Shown here: piece by piece, positions 51,536 to 61,636 of the stretch
How the letters are laid out: each line of letters starts with the position of its first letter
Numbering within the stretch: position 1 is the stretch's first letter
DNA from: Rhodovastum sp963804495
GTDB lineage: Bacteria > Pseudomonadota > Alphaproteobacteria > Acetobacterales > Acetobacteraceae
NCBI GenBank assembly: GCA_963804495.1
Contig: CAWDQN010000006.1
Span: 4,968 to 68,967, forward strand
DNA: 64,000 bases
Reading direction: 5' to 3'
Position numbers and translations under genes: made by a program
The notes under the pieces: generated by a model
What the model was told of the DNA's origin: nothing
Database searches by the model: none
The model's input: only the letters and a program-made list of their open reading frames with translations

Positions 51536-52172
51536 CTAGGCGAGGCCGAGAGCGCGAGCGCGGAGCGCCGCTTCGGTGCGGTTCTGCACGTTCAGACGCC
51601 GAAAAATGCCGGCGACGTGGATCTTCACGGTCCCTTCGGACATTTTCAGGTTGCGCGCGATCTCCTTGTTGGACAGTCCGTGGGCGAGAAGGGTCAGAAC
51701 CTCGTCCTGGCGGGCCGTCAGTCCTGCCGCGGCGGCGAGCGGAGCCGCTGCGGCGGCATGGTTGGGCGTGGTGATGTTGAGGGGCAGGTAGATCCGGTCA
51801 GCCAGAATGTTACCAATCGCGAAAACGAGTTCTTCGGGGGTGAGCGCCTTCGGGATGTAGCCGTTCACACCGGCATCGAGCGCACGCATGATCGTCTCCC
51901 GGTCGTCGGTGCCGGATAGAACGGCGATCCGCAGGACAGGAAATCGCTCGCGCAGCATGCCCAAACTCGCCACGCCTTGCATTCCAGGCATGTCGAGGTC
52001 GATGAGCAGGAGGTCCACGGGTTGTGTGCTGAGGCTGGCGACGACTTCATCGAGGCATGCAGCGGTTTCGACACGGTATTGCTCGAACACGCCGGCGAGG
52101 AATCCGCGTACCCCGGTACAGGATCAGGGCGTGGTCGTCAGCCACCAAAATTGTGCACGTTACACCGAGCAT
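51536..52172 (-). CDS. NarL/FixJ-type response regulator, one frameshift
   Basis: About 211 residues when corrected. The receiver begins with the acidic pocket TILVADDHALILY in one frame; the rest follows in another frame (GVRGFLAGVFEQYRVETAAC). The phosphoacceptor Asp is in LLLIDLDMPGMQG and the conserved Lys in YIPKALTPEEL. The C-terminal LuxR HTH has LTARQDEVLTLLAHGLSNKE and IARNLKMSEGTVKIHVAGIF. One extra base at about 52115 (TACC-GGGG) causes the break. It lies 200 bases from the end of the hybrid kinase on the same strand and may be its partner. Confidence 0.87.
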
Positions 52173-52374
52173 AACGACAACGCGTTTCACGAGGACAAGC
52201 AAGTACATAACTTTGAGGCGCGCTGACTTGCAAGTGAAAAACAAAAAATTTGAAATTTCCCTGCGTTGATGCTCGATTGACGACAAAATGCGGTCAAGGT
52301 CAGAGCCGACTTACTAACTTGGATCCCCCGGCGTCGCCGCGGCAATTGCTGTCAATAAGCGCGGAACAATGTCG
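52173..52374. other. spacer between kinase and response regulator, AT-rich
   Basis: Contains an AT-rich stretch (52225-52262, AAAAACAAAAAATTTGAAAT), a plausible promoter area for the response regulator. Confidence 0.4.
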
Positions 52375-55300
52375 TCAAATGGCCGTTTTCGCCTTTGGCT
52401 GCGTTCGGGTCGAGCGATCGACCACCGCGATGGGGCAGCTGGGCTGGCCTCTCGGATCAGCGCGGACAGGGTGCGCGGATGACGGGTCTGCAGATCGGCG
52501 ACGCATGCAGAAGTCAGCGATGCAGGTCGCAAGTTCAGCCCAGCCGGATTCGAAAGCCGGCACAATCTGTGTGATTGAACGCAAATCGCCGTCATTGCCG
52601 AACCGCTCGAGGCGGTCGCACATCTCTGCCAGGTGTAACGCACCGGCAAACCGGCATGACGTTTTCAACTTGTGCATGATTCCGCGTACGCCGCCTAAAT
52701 CCTCCCTGGCGATCGCATCGCGCAGGTCGCCGACCAGTTCATTGGTCGTGTCGCTGAACTGAGCGAGGAAGCTCTCCAGGCAGTCGGTTTCGTCACCCAC
52801 GTACGCCATCAGGGTGCAGACATCGAAGACTGGCAGTGCCGACGCGGTCGCGGCGAGGTCCGCAAGCGGCACGGCCGGTGCCGCTCGCGCCGCCGATCTG
52901 GATGCGGCCGCCAGGGCGATCGTCATGGCGGCCTGCAGATCGTGCAACAGGATTGGTTTGGTCAGGTACATGTCCACGCCGAACGAGCGCGCCCGCTCGG
53001 CTTCGCCGCGCAATGCGTTGGCGCTCAGCGCCAGGATGGGTGTCCGCTGCCCGCCCGCATCCTCCTGCCGGCACGCTTCTTCCTGCCGGATCGCCGCGGC
53101 CAACTGGTAGCCATCCATTTCCGGCATATAGAGATCGGTGAGCAGCAGCGCGTACTCGCCGCTCCGCCACATTGCCAGGGCGGCGCGGCCGGTGGACGCG
53201 GTCTCGGTGGCGTAGCCGAGCCGGTTGAGCTGTTGCACGATCACGGTCCGATTGATCTCGTCATCCTCGGCGAGCAGGATGAGCTGCCCCTGCGCGCGCG
53301 CTTCGGCCACGCTGGGCGGCGCGTCCGCCCGCAGCGCCGCCGCCATCGGCGTGCCCTCGGTGAAGCGGCTCAGCGGCAGGCGTCCGGCGGCGATGGCAAT
53401 TGCGCGCAGCAGCGCGTCCCGACGGAGCCAGCCCAGCTCAAGGCCCGTGCTTTCCGCAGCGTCCAGATGGGCGCGCCAGCGCTGCTCGCGGCGCAACAGC
53501 AGCATGCAAACCCCCGCCGGCAGCGACGCGGGAGCGTCACTGGCCTGACCAGGACCAAGGTCGCGGATGACAACGACCGGGCCGGAAAGCTTCGTCGCCC
53601 GTGCCAGGGCCGCGCGCCAATCGCGGTCCAGGTGCACCCGCGCGCCGGCGGTCGCGACGGCGGCGCTGAGGTCGGCCGCATCCGTGATGTCGGTTCCCCG
53701 GATCAGAATGCAGTCGAGACCCGACAGGCTGGGCAAGGCCTCGGCTGGCGCGCCGGCGACCGGGTTCATCGGCAAGGTGACGATGAACCGCGTGCCCTCG
53801 CCCGGCCGGCTCTCCACGGTGATCTCACCCAGCATCAACTCGACCAGGCGTTTGGTGATGGCGAGGCCCAGCCCGGTGCCGCCGAAGCGGCGCGTGGTGC
53901 CGGCGTCTGCCTGGGTGAACGGGGTGAACAGCCGCGCGATGGTATCCGCCGTCATGCCGATGCCGTTGTCGATGACGTGGACGCGCAAGAGCTGCGGCAT
54001 GGCCTGCGGCAGCTCCACCCGCAGCGCCACGCGTCCGCGCGTCTGCGCCCGTCCGCCGCTGAACTTTACCGCGTTGCCGGCGAGGTTGGTGAGGATCTGC
54101 CGCAGGCGCGTCGGGTCGCCCAACATCAGCGCCGGCACATCCGCGGCGATCCAGACCGACAGATCGACCCCCTTTGCGTCAGCCAGCGGCGCGATCGCAT
54201 TGCACACGCCCTCGATCACGTCGGGCAGCGACAGTGGCGCCAGGTCCAGTTGCAGCCGCCCTGCCTCGGTCTTGGAGAAATCGAGAATGTCGTCGATGAG
54301 CGTCATCAGGTTGGCCGCCAATTCGTGAATGATCCGCAAAGCGCCGGCCTGGCGCGCGGGCAGCGAATTCCTGGGCCATGACCTCGGTCATGCCGATCAC
54401 GCCGCTCAGCGGGGTGCGGATCTCATGGCTCATCATCGCCAGGAACCATGACTTCGCGAGGTTCGCCGCCTCGGCCTGTTCCTTCGCCTCGCGCAACTGT
54501 GCCTCCGCCTGCTTGCGACCGGTCAGGTCGGTGTGGGCGCCCACCAGGCGCGTGGCTCTGCCAGCCGCATCGCGCTCCACGACCTTGGCGCGGCTGAGAA
54601 TCCACCGGTAGCTGCCGTCGTGGGCCCGCATCCGGAACTCCAGCTCGGAGGAGTGGCCGCTCGCGATGCGTTTCGCCACCGCCGCGACTGTCGCTTCGCG
54701 GTCATCGGGGTGGATAAGGTCCTCCCAGGCCCGCAGGTCCGGCGCGACCGCATCCGGCGGATAGCCCAGCATGGTGAACCACGTCGGGCTGTAGGTAAAC
54801 CGACCGGTTTCGACGTTCAGGTCCCAGATGCCGTCGCTGGTGGCCTCCGCCGCGTAGACATAGCGCTGCTCGCTCAGTTGCAGCTTGCGGTTGGCGGTTT
54901 CGAGTTCGCGGGTGCGTTCGACCACCAGCGCTTCGAGGCTGCTGCGATAATGCTCCAGCTCGCGCTCGGCCTGCTTGCGGTCGGTGATGTCCTGCGCCAC
55001 GACCAGAAAGTAGGGCTGCTCGGCGCGGTCATGGACCATCGAAACCACCACCGACACGTCCACGATCCTGCCGTCGGCGGCAACGTAGCGCCGGTCGGCG
55101 GTGTAGGCGTCGATGTCTCCCAGCGCCAGGCTGTTCAGCCCGGACAGAACTTCGTCATGCTGCTCGGGGGCCACGAGGTCGCGGACCGAGCGGCGCAGGA
55201 GTTCCTCGCGGGTGTAGCCGATGCGGTCGCAGATGGTGTCGTTGACCAGCAGATAGCGGCCGTCGGGTGCGATATGGGCGATGCCGACCGCGGCCCGGTC

Positions 55301-56158
55301 GAAGGTGGCGCGGAAGCGCGCGTCGATCTTGTTGCGCTCAGTCACGTCCAGCGCCGTGACGTACGACAGACGACGGCCAGCGATGTCGACGGGGGAGGCT
55401 GTGGCGATGACGTCGCGGAATCCGCCAGACCGCATCCGGTGCCGGGTGTCATACTGGACGGTGCATTCCGCCGCCACGGCCTCGGACAGACGCAGGCTGC
55501 TTTCGCCGCCAGCGCAGTCGATATCGTCGATCCGCCTGCCCCGCAGCATCGCCCGATCATAGCCAAGCATCGCGGCGGCGGCCTCATTGCAGTCCACGAT
55601 CACCGCACCGTCCGGGTCGACCAGATAGCCTGGCAGCGGCGCACCCTCGAACAGCCGACGAAAGCGCTCCTCGTTCTCGCGCAGGGCTGATTCGGCGTGT
55701 TTGCGGTCGGAAATCTTCTCGATGACGGCGATGAGGTGGCTGGGTTTGCCAGCCGGGTCAGGCACCGCCGCGACGGTCAGGACAGCCCGGAGAGGAGACC
55801 TATCCTTGCGGATATAGCGCTTCTCGATGGAAAAGGAGGCGATTTCGCCGGCCAACAGACGCTGCACCTGCACCTGTTCGGCTGCCCTATCGCCGGGACA
55901 GGTCGCCGCCAGGGAATTGGTGCCGCGCAATTCACCCGGCGCAAAGCCGAGCAGATCACAGAGCCGCCGGTTGACCTCAAGCCAGTTTCCGTCGGGGCTA
56001 AGTGCCGCCATTGCGACGGGCGCATGCTGAAAGATGGCCTGGAAGCACTGCACCGGCGCCGACGGCGAGGCGCTGGCCGCATCGGCGCCGCCCGCCGCGC
56101 TGCTGCCGGTGGCGCCTCCTCTGGTCGGTCGCGGATCGGGCGGAATTGCCTGGATCAC
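52375..56158 (-). CDS. PAS-rich soluble hybrid histidine kinase with receiver and Hpt, one frameshift
   Basis: About 1260 residues. Four PAS/PAC units lie in the N-terminal 540 residues (for example FQAIFQHAPVAMAALSPDGN, RFRRLFEGAPLPGYLVDPDG, RATFDRAAVGIAHIAPDGRY, RYVYAAEATSDGIWDLNVET). No transmembrane helix is visible. The phosphoacceptor is His578 in MMSHEIRTPLSGVIGM. The ATPase domain has NLAGNAVKFSGG, DNGIGM and GGTGLGLAITKRL. The receiver has LLAEDDEINR, LLTDLYMPEMDG and YLTKPI, and the Hpt motif is GIMHKLKTSCRFAG. One G too many at 54370-54371 shifts the frame just after the histidine box. The domain order resembles RpfC-like hybrids, but without their membrane input. Confidence 0.88.
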
Positions 56159-56566
56159 AAGCCTGTCCCCATGCTGTCACGGCGGCTCATGGCGAGAATG
56201 CGCGCGTTCATTGTGTATCCGCAGCGGTTTAGCGTCAACGTTTCGGTTTCTCGCTGTGCGGTTGCAATGCAGCACCGCCCGTCTTTCAGGCAAGCCGGTC
56301 GATCCTTTGCCGCTCCCTTCGGTGGCCGAGCGGACCCGCCGCGACGGGGTTGCGGCCTCTCTCGTTTGCCGTCCACGGCGGTAAGGGCGCGGACATAGAA
56401 CGAACGGTATAGGCCGGGCAGCTTATGGATATAGGCCGATCGCCCCACCGACCGGTCAATTCACGAAGCAAGCGCCGACGGTCAGTCTTCGGCAACGGCC
56501 CGACCCTGGCGGCAGGTTTTGCCGAAACCCCTGCCAGAGCCGTCATAAACAGCATGGTGTGACACA
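56159..56566. other. ~410-bp divergent intergenic region
   Basis: Between the kinase and radC starts. No gene recognised. A CGGCCGATCGCC-like GC-rich area near 56420-56450 offers no clear operator. Promoters for both genes should lie here. Confidence 0.35.
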
Positions 56567-57256
56567 ATGTCCGAACACGCCAGATGCCCACGGGTTGCGC
56601 GGGGCACGCCTGCGTTCAGGCACCGGCCCAGCGCGGTGCAGGCTGCCAAAGACGAATACGCGCTGCTGCGGGCAACGCTCGATTCCGGTCGTTGCTACGA
56701 CGGTGAACCAGGATTGCTCGCGGCGCGATTGCTTGAGCGGTTCGGTACGTTCGGGCGTGTGCTGGCGGCCTCGCCCGAAAAACTCCGCCGCGTCCCGGGA
56801 GTGAGGCCGAGCTTGATCGCCAAAATGCGGGTGATCCAGGATGCCATGCTGCACCTGGCACGATCCGAAATTGCCGAACGTCCGCTGATCAACAACTGGG
56901 ACCGGCTGATCGATTACCTCCAGATCATGTTGGCGAACCAGGCGGTGGAGGTGTTTCAGGTGCTCTTCCTCGACACCAACAATCGCCTGCTGGCGGACGA
57001 GAGACTGGCCGAAGGAACGGTGAACCACGTCCAGGTCTATCCGCGGGAGGTCGCCCGGCGCGCGCTGGAGCTCGATGCCACCGCGCTCATTCTCGTGCAC
57101 AACCATCCGAGCGGCGACCCTGATCCATCGTATGACGACATTGCCATGACGCAGGACATCCGGCGCGCGGTCGAGCCGCTCGGCATTACAATCCATGATC
57201 ATCTGATCATCGGCACCGGTTGCTGGAAGAGCCTGCGGCGGGAGGGATTGCTCTGA
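56567..57256 (+). CDS. radC: RadC-family JAB/MPN-domain protein
   Basis: 229 residues. The N-terminal HhH part has LLAARLLERFGTFGRVLAAS followed by KLRRVPGVRP. The JAB metalloprotease-like domain has VFQVLFLDTNNRLLADE, the metal ligands in LVHNHPSGDPDPSYDD and LGITIHDHLIIG. The historical link to DNA repair is not supported by genetics in E. coli; the family is often near mobile elements. Start 56567 is the first ATG of the frame. Confidence 0.92.
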   Translation: MSEHARCPRVARGTPAFRHRPSAVQAAKDEYALLRATLDSGRCYDGEPGLLAARLLERFGTFGRVLAASPEKLRRVPGVRPSLIAKMRVIQDAMLHLARSEIAERPLINNWDRLIDYLQIMLANQAVEVFQVLFLDTNNRLLADERLAEGTVNHVQVYPREVARRALELDATALILVHNHPSGDPDPSYDDIAMTQDIRRAVEPLGITIHDHLIIGTGCWKSLRREGLL

Positions 57257-57396
57257 TGTCTAACGTCTGGAACGAGCCGTGGTACAAGATCGCACGGCCC
57301 TACGAACGCAGCCGCCAGATCCGCGGGCAATCCCGGCGCCGCTTTCGAACTGCGGTGCGGCGGTCGCGGCGCTGCGCCCGGGGCTTGTTGCCGTAG
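57256..57396 (+). CDS. possible small basic protein overlapping the end of radC
   Basis: A 46-codon frame, MSNVWNEPWYKIARPYERSR then an Arg-rich tail. Its ATG overlaps the radC stop (TGATG), hinting at coupling. The first 20 residues look like coding sequence; the rest is Arg-rich and may be shadow. No family recognised. Confidence 0.25.
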   Translation: MSNVWNEPWYKIARPYERSRQIRGQSRRRFRTAVRRSRRCARGLLP

Positions 57397-58190
57397 GGCG
57401 GCGCGCGAGCGGACGCATTCGCCTCAGAACAAAATTCGGGCCGTCCGCAGGTGTCTTTCGCCTCTTTCCGGCGGCAAATCAGCCTGCTGCCATCGTGGTT
57501 CGGACGTCCGATCCGCCACCCCGGCGCAACCGGCCCGGCCACGTATCATGGTGAGATTGATCCGACGGGTTCGTCATCGCCGCTCGCCACCGCGGCCGCC
57601 CCTTTTCCGGGTCATTCCGGTTCCCGGCACCCGGCGGGGGGAGAGGGAAGCCACGAAGTTGAAGGGTGCGAATGAAATTCGCTTGACCGGCCGCCGGTGG
57701 CGTGTTAGGAAAAAATACCGAAGGGCGAACCGTATCCGTCGCCGAATGCCGAAGGTTTGCCATCCCAACCGGCCCTCAGCGGTCTCCCGCGTGACCGCTG
57801 AGGGCGCGTTCTTGCGTAGCATCCGACCGAAGTTGGGCGCGCTTTGAACAACGACATGCCACAAAAACAGCGTGTTTGATCCCTCTGCGTGTCGGTTCCG
57901 GCACGGCAAGGGACGCAGCGTGCATGCGTCCGGGCGGTAAGCGGATAGAAGTACGCCGACGAGTTTGTTCCTAAGAGAGAGCCCCGCGGCGCCGGTTCTT
58001 TGTGGCCCGCGAGCGTATGCGAGGGCGCGGCACCGCAGGCTGCTGCTGGTTGGGAATCCCGTTTCGATTGAGCGTTATCGCCTGCCGCTTCGGCACGTCG
58101 TTCCCGTGCGGGCTGCAGATCCGACTGTGCATAACGAACTCTCGTTGCTGTCCGCAGAAAAGACAACATTGTCCTGAAATGGAGAAGCCG
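57397..58190. other. ~790-bp intergenic region with one strong hairpin
   Basis: No convincing gene. It contains the hairpin at 57772-57805 and less GC-biased sequence from about 57830 onwards, upstream of the DSF-synthase gene. Confidence 0.4.
57772..57805 (+). other. perfect 12-bp hairpin upstream of the rpfF-like gene
   Basis: GCCCTCAGCGGT pairs with ACCGCTGAGGGC around a 10-base loop. It is followed by GCGTTCTTGC, not a T-run, so it is not a classical terminator. It may be an RNA structural element, part of a small RNA, or the end of a decayed unit. Confidence 0.5.
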
Positions 58191-59180
58191 ATGACAGCGT
58201 CATGGACTCAGCACCTACAAAGCGCTTTGGTCTCGCGCAACATGATGGATATTGGGTCTGGATTGATGCCGCCGGACAACGGGGTTTCACCATGGGAAGG
58301 CGGCGAATCGGACTCCCTGCAAGGTGCGGACGATGTTCGCGAAACCGATCTTCCTCACGCGCATTTCAAGTGCCTCCAATTCGCGGTGTCGCATGCGGCC
58401 AGGACACTCTGGTGTCACATGAAGCCAGCCGGGAGGCCGAACTTTTCCCACGCCATGCTCGATGATCTGCTCAGGATGAAGAACGCCCTCAGATGCATAC
58501 CGCCGACCGACCGCGCCGGCGCGCCGACATTGGAGTTTTTCGTGCTGGCCTCGCGCGTGCCGAATGTCTTCAACTTTGGTGGGGATTTGGAATTCTTTTG
58601 CACCTGCATCCGGGAAGGGCGGCGGGAGCACCTTCGGTCGTACGCCTATGCGTGCATCGAAGCACTTTATGCCAACCACACCGGGTATGATCGCGAACTC
58701 ACCGCGATCGGGCTTGTCCAGGGCGAAGCTCTTGGCGGCGGGTTCGAAGCCGCCTTGTCGTGCGACGTTATCATTGCCGAGAAACATGCGCGCTTTGGTC
58801 TGCCAGAAGTGCGGTTCAACCTGTTTCCGGGCATGGGCGCTTACAGCTTCCTTGCCCGGCGCCTTGGTGGCAGCAAGGCGCAGCAACTGATTCTGTCCGG
58901 CAAGATATTTTCCGCCACGGAAATGGCCGAGTTGGGGATAGTGGACGTGCTGGTTGACAGCGGGGCTGGCGAAAGCGCCGTGAAAGAGTACGTGGCGCGC
59001 AACCGTTGCAAGCATCGCGCCTGCGCGGCGTTCTCGCGCGTTCGGCGGCGCGTTAATCCCGTTACCTTCGAAGAATTGCGCGATGTGACCGACATTTGGG
59101 TCGACGCGGCATTTCAACTTTCGGAGCACGATATGCGCAAGATGATGAAAATCGCAACGGCGCAGACCCATTGTGTTTGA
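58191..59180 (+). CDS. rpfF: RpfF-type crotonase, putative diffusible signal factor (cis-2-enoic acid) synthase
   Basis: 329 residues from ATG 58191, which has GGAGAAG in front; an ATG at 58179 is in frame. RpfF makes cis-2-unsaturated fatty-acid signals from acyl-ACP by dehydration and thioester cleavage. Strong signature: NFGGDLEFFCTCIREGRREH, GLVQGEALGGGFEAALSCDV and IAEKHARFGLPEVRFNLFPG with MGAYSFLARRLGG. The two catalytic glutamates of the Xanthomonas enzyme (Glu141 and Glu161) correspond to Glu186 and Glu206 here, with the same spacing of 20. It is about 40 residues longer at the N-terminus than Xanthomonas RpfF. No rpfB, rpfC or rpfG lies next to it. Confidence 0.88.
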   Translation: MTASWTQHLQSALVSRNMMDIGSGLMPPDNGVSPWEGGESDSLQGADDVRETDLPHAHFKCLQFAVSHAARTLWCHMKPAGRPNFSHAMLDDLLRMKNALRCIPPTDRAGAPTLEFFVLASRVPNVFNFGGDLEFFCTCIREGRREHLRSYAYACIEALYANHTGYDRELTAIGLVQGEALGGGFEAALSCDVIIAEKHARFGLPEVRFNLFPGMGAYSFLARRLGGSKAQQLILSGKIFSATEMAELGIVDVLVDSGAGESAVKEYVARNRCKHRACAAFSRVRRRVNPVTFEELRDVTDIWVDAAFQLSEHDMRKMMKIATAQTHCV

Positions 59181-59399
59181 GCGCTTGCTTGGATAATTTC
59201 AACTTGCCTTGCTGACAAGGCGCACTTCTCTCTGACGCAACAGAGAGGTCCGGAATCTGATTCTCGCCGCCCTGGCAACAGCGTGACGCTGCCTTCAACG
59301 GTCGCGCGCCAAATCCGTCGGCGCGCTTGTTTTCGTGAGCCCCACACCGGTGGCCGGATTCTTTCCGGACATTCGTCCCCGAGCCAAAATGAGGTGAAT

Positions 59400-59540
59400 T
59401 GTGGGTCCAACAGCTTGATTGAGGGCATCGACAGCCTCGTGCAGGCCGCCGAAGCCAAGGCGCGAGGCTAACCCCCCAACCGCAATCTCATTGCCATGGT
59501 CTATGTCCTTGCAGCTAACGTCTACAAGTCACTACACCTA
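59400..59540 (+). pseudogene. C-terminal remnant of an ISL3-type transposase
   Basis: The plus strand encodes LIEGIDSLVQAAEAKARG, then an in-frame stop, then NRNLIAMVYVLAA. This matches the conserved end of ISL3-type transposases (N.LVQAAK.KARGY..P.NLI.M.YL.AGKL). No upstream catalytic part is present. Confidence 0.65.
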
Positions 59541-59985
59541 ACCCTCCCAGTAGTCTGTTGAGAGCGGCGTCTCGTGCCGGGCATTCGATCTCCGGGAGGG
59601 TCGCGCCCAGCTTCTTCGTCACAGCCCCGACGCCGAAGGCGCCAAGGACCAGATGCCGCGGCGGGTGTTTGATCCGGGTGATGTGGATCGTTGCCTCCGC
59701 TGCCCTGCGCGGGGCGCCCGGCTGCGTGCCGTTGCACCTTTTATGTTCGGTATGCGGACACCGACCGTCTCGGCGTACTCCACGATGGGCGCGGCGGACG
59801 CCGAGCCCCGTCCGTGCCGAACGGTCCCGGTTCGACGTGAGTCAGCTTCATCCGGAGAGGCTCGCAGTCCGCGGCGAGCACATCCGCCCAGGCTTTTTTT
59901 ACCGCGCGCTTGATGGCCGAGGAGTGGCCGGAAGTTGGAACTCCCATGTGTGCGCTGACCGAAGTCACGTTGATTCCAACGGACG
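59541..59985 (-). pseudogene. SDR-family oxidoreductase, 3' half with several frame breaks
   Basis: Minus-strand pieces read NVTSVSAHMGVPTSGHSSA then KRAVKKAWADVLAADCEPLR, MKLTHVEPGPFGTDGA and, in another frame, RIKHPPRHLVLGAFGVGAVT. Together these are the second half of an SDR (Ser-Tyr-Lys region and C-terminus); the catalytic Tyr appears replaced. The N-terminal NAD-binding half is missing. It abuts the transposase remnant. Confidence 0.65.
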
Positions 59986-60138
59986 TTGGGTCAGGCCACT
60001 GGTTGCGGCGGCTCCGGAGGCTATGGAGCCCGTCGGCGAAGCGCCGATTTTCCTACACGATCTGACCTCGGCTTTCCGCCATCCATTTCTTGATCCCACC
60101 GGTTCGGCGTAGCGTCGGGTGGCGGAGGTTTTGAGTCG

Positions 60139-61536
60139 TCAGGCGGCGTAGCACACGGTGTCGACGAGACTGTGCAGGAAAGTCGTGGGAATTTCGATGA
60201 CGTCCTTGCCCGGCCGGGACATTGAAAAATGCGGTGGGCACCAAAGTGCCCGGCGGACCGCGGCGATGGCATCGCTGAAGGTGGGCTCCTGCTTGGCGTA
60301 CCAGGCAGCCCCGCGCGGGCGCAGGGCGGTGGTCGGTGCCCGCATCAATTGGTCGGCCCATAGCGTCACCAGCGAGAACAACCCAAGCAGTGCGGGGGTG
60401 GTGCGCAGGATGGCCAGGTCCGACCATTGCCGCTGGGTCTCGACGCCGAGATGGCGACGGACTTCCTGAAACGTCGTCTCCACCCGCCAGCGCGAGACGA
60501 AGCAGTTGAGGATGTCCGCCGGCGTGTCGTCGAGGTTGGTGCTGAGGAAGGCCTGCGGCTCGCGCTGGCCGGACGGGTCGCGCACCAGCACCCAGCGGAT
60601 GGGCGCCGGCGGCAGGCCGGCATGGTACCAGACCGCGGTGCCGGAGACGATCTCGACCAGCCTTGTCTCGCCGCCATACCAGTCGGTCACCTGTAGCTTC
60701 GTCCAGGCGGTTGCTGGGTTTTCCAGGATGGCGCTGAGCTTCGGCAGACGCTTGCCTTTCAGCGGCGCACGACCGCGCTGGCCGGGCCGGCGAGGCGGGG
60801 CCGGCGCGAACAGGTTTGCATCAAGCCGCAGGCGAGTGATCAGACGGACGTGACGGCGGACCGCGGCGATCAGTTCGAGGGTGGCGAAGCTGCTATCGCC
60901 GACGATGGTGATGCGGCGGCCTGGCAGCCAGCGCCGCGTTTGCAGAATTGCCTGGATTGCCCAGCGGGTCAGCGGCTTGTGGCGCCGGCCCCGTTTCTCG
61001 TTGCTGCGTTGGGACGGCGCCAGGATGGTCAGGAACGGCAGCGCCCAGCGCCGCTTCGCCCACGGCACCGGCAGCACCACCATAAGCGACAGCCAGCGCA
61101 GGCCGCTGGTCTTGACGAAGAAGCCGCGCGAGGAGCGCACCGGATCGCGGTAGATGCCGCGGGCCGCGATGTTCGGCCCCCAGCGCCGCTCGATGGTGTC
61201 GTCGATGCCGATCACCACCTCGCCAGTCGGCAGCAAGGCGTCGAGCAGATGAACGAGCAGTCTGCGTGCCATGGCGTGCGAATTCCAGCGCGCCTCGCTC
61301 AGGACTTCGTGGAAGCGGCCGAAGCCCGGTTGGTCGGCCAGCCCCATCACCCGCAAGGCGGCGCTGACCGTCCGCTGGCCTGGTGCCAGCACCGCGCCGG
61401 CCACCAGGACCAGCACGCGCTGCCAGACCGGCGCGGTGAAACAGTCGCGGAATGGCACCAGCCAGGTCACCAGCAGCGACGGCACGGTGATGCCGCCGGA
61501 GGAAATGGGGGCGGCAGGGATGCGATCGGGTGTCAT
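60139..61536 (-). CDS. IS701-type transposase
   Basis: 465 residues from MTPDRIPAAPISSGG. A DDE transposase with first Asp in EVVIGIDDTIERRWG, second in ITIVGDSSFATLELI and Glu in VSRWRVETTFQEVRRHLGVE. Other matches: GIYRDPVRSSRGFFVKTSGL, RWLSLMVVLPVPWAKRRWAL and GAAWYAKQEPTFSDAIAAVR. The gene looks intact. I could not identify the terminal inverted repeats by eye, so the limits of the element are not given. Confidence 0.9.
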   Translation of the reverse strand: MTPDRIPAAPISSGGITVPSLLVTWLVPFRDCFTAPVWQRVLVLVAGAVLAPGQRTVSAALRVMGLADQPGFGRFHEVLSEARWNSHAMARRLLVHLLDALLPTGEVVIGIDDTIERRWGPNIAARGIYRDPVRSSRGFFVKTSGLRWLSLMVVLPVPWAKRRWALPFLTILAPSQRSNEKRGRRHKPLTRWAIQAILQTRRWLPGRRITIVGDSSFATLELIAAVRRHVRLITRLRLDANLFAPAPPRRPGQRGRAPLKGKRLPKLSAILENPATAWTKLQVTDWYGGETRLVEIVSGTAVWYHAGLPPAPIRWVLVRDPSGQREPQAFLSTNLDDTPADILNCFVSRWRVETTFQEVRRHLGVETQRQWSDLAILRTTPALLGLFSLVTLWADQLMRAPTTALRPRGAAWYAKQEPTFSDAIAAVRRALWCPPHFSMSRPGKDVIEIPTTFLHSLVDTVCYAA

Positions 61537-61621
61537 CGAATCCGTAAATCGAACGACGCCCGTGTCGCAAGCCGCGCCGTTGCTTCGCTCATTCGTGGCG
61601 ATGCGCCGTCCCCAGGCCACC

Positions 61622-61627
61622 TATAAT
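61622..61627 (+). promoter_or_regulatory. consensus -10 box (TATAAT) for the small gene at 61637
   Basis: TATAAT lies nine bases before the ATG. A start site about seven bases later would give an mRNA with almost no leader. No ribosome binding site is seen, which fits leaderless translation. Confidence 0.5.
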
Positions 61628-61636
61628 ATAGTGTGC

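Noticed and set aside
58191..59180. Ordinary enoyl-CoA hydratase for beta-oxidation
   Set aside because: The GGGFEAALSCDV and FNLFPGMGAYS signatures and 20-residue spacing of the two glutamates fit RpfF better than a generic hydratase.
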